47,379 nucleotides of DNA from the NCBI GenBank assembly GCA_039197065.1, contig JBCCUL010000015.1, positions 1 to 47,379 on the forward strand, written 5' to 3'. This document shows positions 43,016-47,379 of this stretch, piece by piece. Made by a program: the position numbers and the translations under genes. The stretch is from JANQPX01 sp039197065. GTDB lineage: Bacteria > Pseudomonadota > Alphaproteobacteria > Geminicoccales > Geminicoccaceae. The notes below the pieces were generated by a model. The model was not told where the DNA came from. It saw only the letters and a program-made list of their open reading frames with translations, and did no database searches. Within the stretch, counting starts at the first letter, position 1; every line of letters starts with the position of its first letter.

Positions 43016-44530
43016 TCACACGATTTTTTTGATTTCGCCTGACCGAAGTTTTTCGTGGTAGTCGGCGAGCAGTGCCTTGACCTTCGGCATTAGCATGTAG
43101 AGGCCGATGATGTTGGCGATCGCCATGGCGAAGATCATCGCGTCCGAGAAGTCGATCACGGCGCCGAGGTTCATCGAGGCGCCGATCACCACGAAGACGC
43201 AGAAGATCAGCTTGAAGATGACCTCCTTGGCCTTGCCCTCGCCGAACATGTAGGTCCAGGCCTTGAGGCCATAATAGGACCAAGACAGCATGGTCGAGAA
43301 GGCGAAGAGAAGAGCCGCCAGCGCCAGGATGTAGCCGAAGCCTGAGATGTTCGAGGTGAAGGCCTGCGCCGTCAGATCGATGCCGGTGACGCCGCTGTCC
43401 GGGACCCAGGAGCCGGTGATGACGATGACCAGGGAGGTCATGGTGCAGATAACCACCGTGTCGATGAAGGGCTCCAGGAGGGCGACATAGCCCTCGGTGA
43501 CCGGGTGCCTGGTCTGAACGGCCGAGTGGGCGATGGAGGCGGAGCCGATACCAGCTTCATTCGAGAAGGCGGCGCGCTTGAAGCCCTGGATCAGGGCGCC
43601 GATGGCGCCGCCGGCAACAGCGGTCGGGGCGAAGGCGCCTGTGATGATCGCGCTCACCGCCGCCGGCACGCCGCCGATGTTCATCAGGATGATCACCAGG
43701 GCGGCGATGACGTAGATGACCGCCATGAACGGCACGACCTTTTCGGTGACGCGCGCGATCGACTTGATGCCGCCGATGATCACGACGCCGACGACGAAGG
43801 CCATGATCAGGCCGAACAGCCAGCCTTTCCCCTCGAAGAAGGGGATGATGCTGGAGACCTGGGCGAACGACTGGTTCGCCTGGAACATGTTGCCGCCGCC
43901 GAGCGCGCCGCCGATGCAGCAGATCGAAAAGAAGATGGCGAGGAACTTGCCCAGTGCGGCTTTGCCGTCTTCGGAAAGGCCCTTGGAGAGGTAGTACATC
44001 GGCCCGCCGGAGACGGTGCCGTCTGGATATTCATTGCGGTAATGGACGCCGAGCGTGCACTCCGTGAATTTGGACGCCATGCCGAGCAGGCCGGCGAGGA
44101 TCATCCAGAAGGTGGCGCCGGGTCCGCCGAGATAAACAGCGACGCCCACGCCCGCGATGTTGCCGAGCCCGACCGTGCCGGAAAGGGCGGTGGCGAGTGC
44201 CTGGAACGGCGTGACCTCACCAGCGTCCTTTGGGTCGAAATAGTCGCCGCGCACCAGCTCGATCGAATGCTTGAAGCCGCGGAACTGGATGAATCCGAAA
44301 TAGAGCGTGAAGATGACGGCGGCGATCACCAGCCAGCCGACAATCAGGGGGAAGTCGGTGCCGAACAGCGGTACCGAGTAGAAGACCGTCGAGACGATCG
44401 GGTTGACGAAGGGGGCGACGGCATCGGAGATCGCCTGATCGATGCCGACCTGCTCAACGGCATCCTGGGCATGGGCCAGGGTTGCGCTGAAGGGCATGGC
44501 GAGTGCCGCGGCGGTAAGGCTTCTTTTCAT
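43016..44530 (-). CDS. alanine/glycine:cation symporter (AgcS family)
   Basis: The 504-residue protein starts with an unusual cleavable-looking signal (MKRSLTAAALAMPFSATLAHA) before about ten transmembrane helices. Family motifs are clear: FQALATALSGTVGLGNIAGV, GPGATFWMILAGLLGMASKF, HYRNEYPDGTVSGGPMYYL, RAAFSNEAGIGSASIAHSAV, and a C-terminal SYYGLKAWTYMFG. It imports alanine or glycine with Na+. The universal stress protein gene lies 30 bp upstream in the same direction, so both are likely in one transcript. Confidence 0.95.
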   Translation of the reverse strand: MKRSLTAAALAMPFSATLAHAQDAVEQVGIDQAISDAVAPFVNPIVSTVFYSVPLFGTDFPLIVGWLVIAAVIFTLYFGFIQFRGFKHSIELVRGDYFDPKDAGEVTPFQALATALSGTVGLGNIAGVGVAVYLGGPGATFWMILAGLLGMASKFTECTLGVHYRNEYPDGTVSGGPMYYLSKGLSEDGKAALGKFLAIFFSICCIGGALGGGNMFQANQSFAQVSSIIPFFEGKGWLFGLIMAFVVGVVIIGGIKSIARVTEKVVPFMAVIYVIAALVIILMNIGGVPAAVSAIITGAFAPTAVAGGAIGALIQGFKRAAFSNEAGIGSASIAHSAVQTRHPVTEGYVALLEPFIDTVVICTMTSLVIVITGSWVPDSGVTGIDLTAQAFTSNISGFGYILALAALLFAFSTMLSWSYYGLKAWTYMFGEGKAKEVIFKLIFCVFVVIGASMNLGAVIDFSDAMIFAMAIANIIGLYMLMPKVKALLADYHEKLRSGEIKKIV

Positions 44531-44560
44531 GATGGTACCTGTTTTTTTATGAGCTGCGGC

Positions 44561-44992
44561 TTAGGGGACGATCGTCACCGGCACTGGGGCTGCTTGCACC
44601 AGCGTCAGCGCCAGGCTGCCCATCAGGCGGGCGGCGATCGAGGTTGTGCCGACGCGGCCGACGATGATCTCGCGTGCCCCCATCTTCTCGGCGATTTCAC
44701 AGAGCAACTCGCCGGCATGGCCGTAGCGCACCTCGCAAGAGGCATTCGTGCCCTTCGCCTTGAGATCGTCGACCAGGGGCTGGACGATTGATTCGGCCCT
44801 GGCGAGTTCCTCTTTGCGTCGCTTGTGGCGTTCGCTCAGCTCTTCCGGGGTCAGGAAGCTGTAAGGGGACCATTCGAGAACATGAATGATATGAACGGTG
44901 CCACCACTCGCTTTGGCTTGACTGGCCGCGTGCTGCACGGCGCGTTTGGCGGATGCTGTGCCGTCGAACCCGACGACAAATATATCGGCCAT
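44561..44992 (-). CDS. universal stress protein (UspA family), ATP-binding type
   Basis: From ATG 44992 (GGGAGG about 13 bases upstream) the product has 143-144 residues: MADIFVVGFDGTASAKRAVQ at the start, HIIHVLEWSP, and the nucleotide motif GRVGTTSIAARLMGSLA, which fits G-x2-G-x9-G-(S/T). It ends in APVPVTIVP as usual. It should bind ATP and act as a cytoplasmic stress or transport regulator. The co-directional AgcS gene 30 bp downstream suggests it may modulate that symporter, as UspA-transporter pairs are known. An in-frame extension to 45076 has no ribosome site. Confidence 0.92.
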   Translation of the reverse strand: MADIFVVGFDGTASAKRAVQHAASQAKASGGTVHIIHVLEWSPYSFLTPEELSERHKRRKEELARAESIVQPLVDDLKAKGTNASCEVRYGHAGELLCEIAEKMGAREIIVGRVGTTSIAARLMGSLALTLVQAAPVPVTIVP

Positions 44993-45035
44993 ATCGATAA
45001 TCTCCCTCCCTAACGCCTCTAGCGATAAGTCCTCT

Positions 45036-45050
45036 CTATCAATGTGATAG
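45036..45050. promoter_or_regulatory. CTATCA-N3-TGATAG dyad upstream of the stress protein gene
   Basis: A perfect 6-base inverted repeat, 44-58 bases before the universal stress protein start, followed upstream by an AT-rich tract. Operator or promoter element candidate. Confidence 0.35.
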
Positions 45051-45122
45051 CTTTTAACAATTAAACGAAGGGCCAAGTCAAATATATATAAATTTTGACG
45101 ATTTCTTCGTTGCAGCGGCCCG

Positions 45123-46799
45123 TCACTGCCCGCGGAAGGCGTTGGTGATCGGGTAGCGGCGATCGCGACCGAAGGCTTTTCGGGTGATCTTCACCCCTGG
45201 TGGCGCCTGGCGGCGTTTGTATTCGGCAAGATCGAGGAGACGGGAAACACGCTGCACGGTGTCGGCGTCGTAGCCTCTGTCAACGAGGTCCGCGGCGGAC
45301 CCGTCGGCTTCGACGAGGGCCTGCAGGATCGCATCGAGCTCGTCATAGGGCGGCAGGCTGTCCTCATCCTTTTGATTCGGGCGCAGCTCCGCCGATGGCG
45401 GCTTGTTGATGATGCGTTCCGGAATGACCCGGCCTTTCGGACCGAGCGCGCCCTTGGGATGATGCTGGTTTCGCCAGTGGGAAAGGGCGAAGACGGTGGT
45501 TTTGTAGACGTCCTTCAAGACGGAATAGCCACCGCACATGTCCCCATAAAGGGTGGCGTAGCCGACCGACATCTCGGACTTGTTGCCGGTGGTCAGCAGC
45601 ATCGAGCCCAGCTTGTTGGAGATCGCCATCAGCAGCACGCCGCGGATGCGCGCCTGGATGTTCTCCTCCGTGGTATCAGGTGCGCGTCCCTCGAAGATCG
45701 GATCGAGCATGGTGGCGAAGCCCTGGATCGCCGGCTCGATCATGACATTGTCCAGGCGAATGCCGAGGGCTTCGGCGCAGCCGGCCGCATCCTCCAGGCT
45801 TTCATCCGAGGTATAGCGGGACGGCATCATCACGGCATGGACGCGTTCCGGGCCGAGCGCGTCGGCGGCGACCGCGGCGGTCAGGGCCGAATCGATGCCG
45901 CCGGAAAGACCGAGCACGACGCCGGGGAAGCGGTTCTTTTCGACATAGTCCTGAAGGCCGAGGCACATGGCGCGATAGATCGCCTCCAGATCGGGCGGTG
46001 GCGGCGTCATGTCCGTGGGCTCGCAAACCCAGCGCTCGCCGTCGTCACGGCGCCAGCGGGTGATCATCAGGTCGGGCTCGAACATTGGCGATTGGGCGGC
46101 GAGGCGCCGATCCGCATTCAGGATGAAGGAGCCGCCGTCGAAGACAAGCTCGTCCTGACCGCCGACCTGGTTGCCGTAGATGAGCGGCAGGCCTGTTTCG
46201 GTGACCCTGGCGACGGCGAGGTTGAGGCGGACATCCTGCTTGTCATGCTCGAAAGGCGAGCCATTGGGGATCACCAGGATCTCGGCGCCGCTCTCCTCCA
46301 GCCCCTCGGCGACATCCTCGGCCCACATATCTTCGCAGACCATGACGCCGAGGCGCATCTGCGAGCCGTCCTTCAGGCGAAACGGGATCGGGCCGGGGAT
46401 GGGGCCGGCCGTGAAGACGCGCTTTTCGTCGAAGACCCCGTAATTCGGGAGATCATGCTTGAAGCGCAGGGTTTCGATGGCGCCGTCTTTCAGGAGAGCC
46501 ACGGCGTTGTAGAGTTCGCCCTTTTCGACCCAGGGCGTGCCGACCAGCATGGCGGGGCCGCCATCCGCCGTGTCCGCCGCCAGCATCTCGATCGCCTCCT
46601 GACAACGCTGCTGCAGCGCCGGTTTGAGAACGAGGTCTTCAGGTGGATAGCCGCAGATCATCAGTTCCGAGAACAGGATGAGATCGGCGTCCTGTTCTCT
46701 GGCCTTGGCGCGCGTCTCTCGGATCAGGGCGAGGTTGCCCTCGATATTGCCGACGGTCGGATTGGTCTGGGCGATGGCGATTACGACGGCTTGGGCCAC
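45123..46799 (-). CDS. nadE: glutamine-dependent NAD+ synthetase
   Basis: The 558-residue product joins an N-terminal nitrilase-type glutaminase domain and a C-terminal synthetase. The glutaminase triad is Glu in LFSELMICGYPPEDL, Lys in LRFKHDLPNYGVFDEKR and Cys in VMVCEDMWAED. The synthetase has the pyrophosphate loop LGLSGGIDSALTAAV, then MPSRYTSDES, TGNKSEMSVGYATLYGDMCGGY and KPPSAELRPNQKDEDSLPPY. It amidates nicotinic acid adenine dinucleotide with ammonia from glutamine, the last step of NAD synthesis. Single gene on the minus strand; ATG 46799 is family-consistent (AIAQTNPTVGNIEGN). Confidence 0.97.
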   Translation of the reverse strand: MAQAVVIAIAQTNPTVGNIEGNLALIRETRAKAREQDADLILFSELMICGYPPEDLVLKPALQQRCQEAIEMLAADTADGGPAMLVGTPWVEKGELYNAVALLKDGAIETLRFKHDLPNYGVFDEKRVFTAGPIPGPIPFRLKDGSQMRLGVMVCEDMWAEDVAEGLEESGAEILVIPNGSPFEHDKQDVRLNLAVARVTETGLPLIYGNQVGGQDELVFDGGSFILNADRRLAAQSPMFEPDLMITRWRRDDGERWVCEPTDMTPPPPDLEAIYRAMCLGLQDYVEKNRFPGVVLGLSGGIDSALTAAVAADALGPERVHAVMMPSRYTSDESLEDAAGCAEALGIRLDNVMIEPAIQGFATMLDPIFEGRAPDTTEENIQARIRGVLLMAISNKLGSMLLTTGNKSEMSVGYATLYGDMCGGYSVLKDVYKTTVFALSHWRNQHHPKGALGPKGRVIPERIINKPPSAELRPNQKDEDSLPPYDELDAILQALVEADGSAADLVDRGYDADTVQRVSRLLDLAEYKRRQAPPGVKITRKAFGRDRRYPITNAFRGQ

Positions 46800-47321
46800 G
46801 GCGGCTCTTGCTCCTCGGAAAGTTTGAAGCGGTCTGGACGACGTTCAAGCAGATATAGCGCGCTCAAGCAGATCCACCTAGTGGCGCAGCCCTGTCGTCC
46901 CCGTCTTTCGCCCCTCGCAGAAAGCTGTGAGCTGCCAAGCGGTGCGGATCCTGATGACATCAAACGGTATGCGTTCCTTAACTTTGAGCCGTGTGATCAG
47001 CTGACGCCTGCTAGGATCGTCCTTGCTGTCAAAGCGGAAACGATCAGGCGGACGACGCGTCGTGGCTGTGATTGTCTGATAGAACTTTTTGGCGCGCCAG
47101 GAATGCCAATGATCAATCGAAACTAGATTGACTAAAATTCGTATTGTATTTATGCGTGCTGCTGTTGATATTTCGACACGTCCGGCCGTGACCAACGCGG
47201 TCTGCCGCCGTTTTGTCTTGGCTTGACAGCGATCTCGCCAAGTCAGGCTACGCGCCTTGGCAAAGTTCGGTCTTTCGTCGGTTTCGACCGCTGTTGTCTA
47301 TAGAAACGTCAGGAGTCAGCG
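46800..47321. other. intergenic region upstream of nadE and the last partial gene
   Basis: About 520 bases in which I see no supported gene. A minus-strand frame of 105 codons (46878-47195) has no family resemblance. A short direct repeat (ctcaagcagat-like, near 46846 and 46863) is present. It must contain the divergent promoters of nadE and of the gene starting at 47322. Confidence 0.45.
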
Positions 47322-47379
47322 ATGGGAAAGATTAACCCGCCGGCGGTTGCCGCTTTGATTGGGCTGCGCCGAACCACGG
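47322..47379 (+). CDS. start of an unidentified gene, cut by the window edge
   Basis: ATG 47322 is preceded by AGGAG at a spacing of 7 bases. Nineteen codons are visible, reading MGKINPPAVAALIGLRRTT. Too short to identify. Confidence 0.5.
   Translation, partial: MGKINPPAVAALIGLRRTT

Noticed and set aside
45372..47126. 584-codon frame opposite nadE
   Set aside because: Antisense shadow; nadE has full active-site motifs on the other strand.
46878..47195. 105-codon minus-strand frame near the right end
   Set aside because: No family resemblance and no ribosome site; kept only as intergenic.

Overview
The window is GC-rich chromosomal DNA of an alphaproteobacterium. The block mutT-argJ-parvulin next to divergent secA, accA downstream of a CorC-type gene, and an Irr/Fur-like box at katG all point towards the Hyphomicrobiales (Rhizobiales) or a close relative. 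The genus cannot be named from the sequence alone. I saw no rRNA, tRNA, CRISPR array or replication origin.

Layout. 1-3.6 kb: a lysine/alanine-rich histone H1-like gene (cut by the window edge), a peroxiredoxin coupled to a truncated glutathione-peroxidase-like ORF, a CorC/HlyC transporter and a small hypothetical gene. 3.6-6.2 kb: a mobile-looking stretch with a perfect 25-bp inverted repeat, a tyrosine recombinase and an AT-rich membrane-protein gene interrupted by one in-frame amber codon. 6.2-9.0 kb: accA, an isochorismatase-family hydrolase and a BioC-like methyltransferase. 9.0-15.9 kb: an accessory segment with an alpha-toroid protein plus AAC(3)-like acetyltransferase pair, a membrane-anchored degenerate SNase-fold protein, a GNAT, and a 975-residue TIR/NB-ARC/TPR protein ending in a SecA-type zinc motif. 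16.0-24.0 kb: conserved core (mutT, argJ, parvulin, secA, nfeD, slipin). 24.0-28.0 kb: a lipocalin-like protein, two SDRs and a histone-deacetylase-family hydrolase.

28.0-34.6 kb carries sensing and stress genes: a fusion of a membrane cytochrome-b-like domain, a 2Fe-2S ferredoxin and a class III nucleotide cyclase; an orphan histidine kinase downstream of a secreted Cache-like protein; and katG with its own terminator and a Fur/Irr-type box. 34.8-35.2 kb is an intergenic repeat cluster holding a second copy of the 3.8-kb palindromic element and a 240-bp MITE-like inverted-repeat element. 35.2-38.4 kb: two TVP38/TMEM64 membrane proteins and a MerA/Lpd-like flavoprotein in one direction. 38.6-47.3 kb: an EmrB-type MFS pump, a YfbR-like HD hydrolase, an arylsulfotransferase-family protein, a NIPSNAP protein, a universal stress protein followed by an AgcS symporter, glutamine-dependent NAD synthetase, and the first codons of one more gene.

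The best candidate for an under-described system is the TIR/NB-ARC/TPR/SEC-C protein at 12999-15926. It has the architecture of a bacterial NLR-like immune sensor with a TIR (NADase-type) effector, and it sits directly beside housekeeping genes. The cytochrome-ferredoxin-cyclase fusion, the amber-interrupted membrane gene and the two families of intergenic inverted-repeat elements are the next most interesting items.
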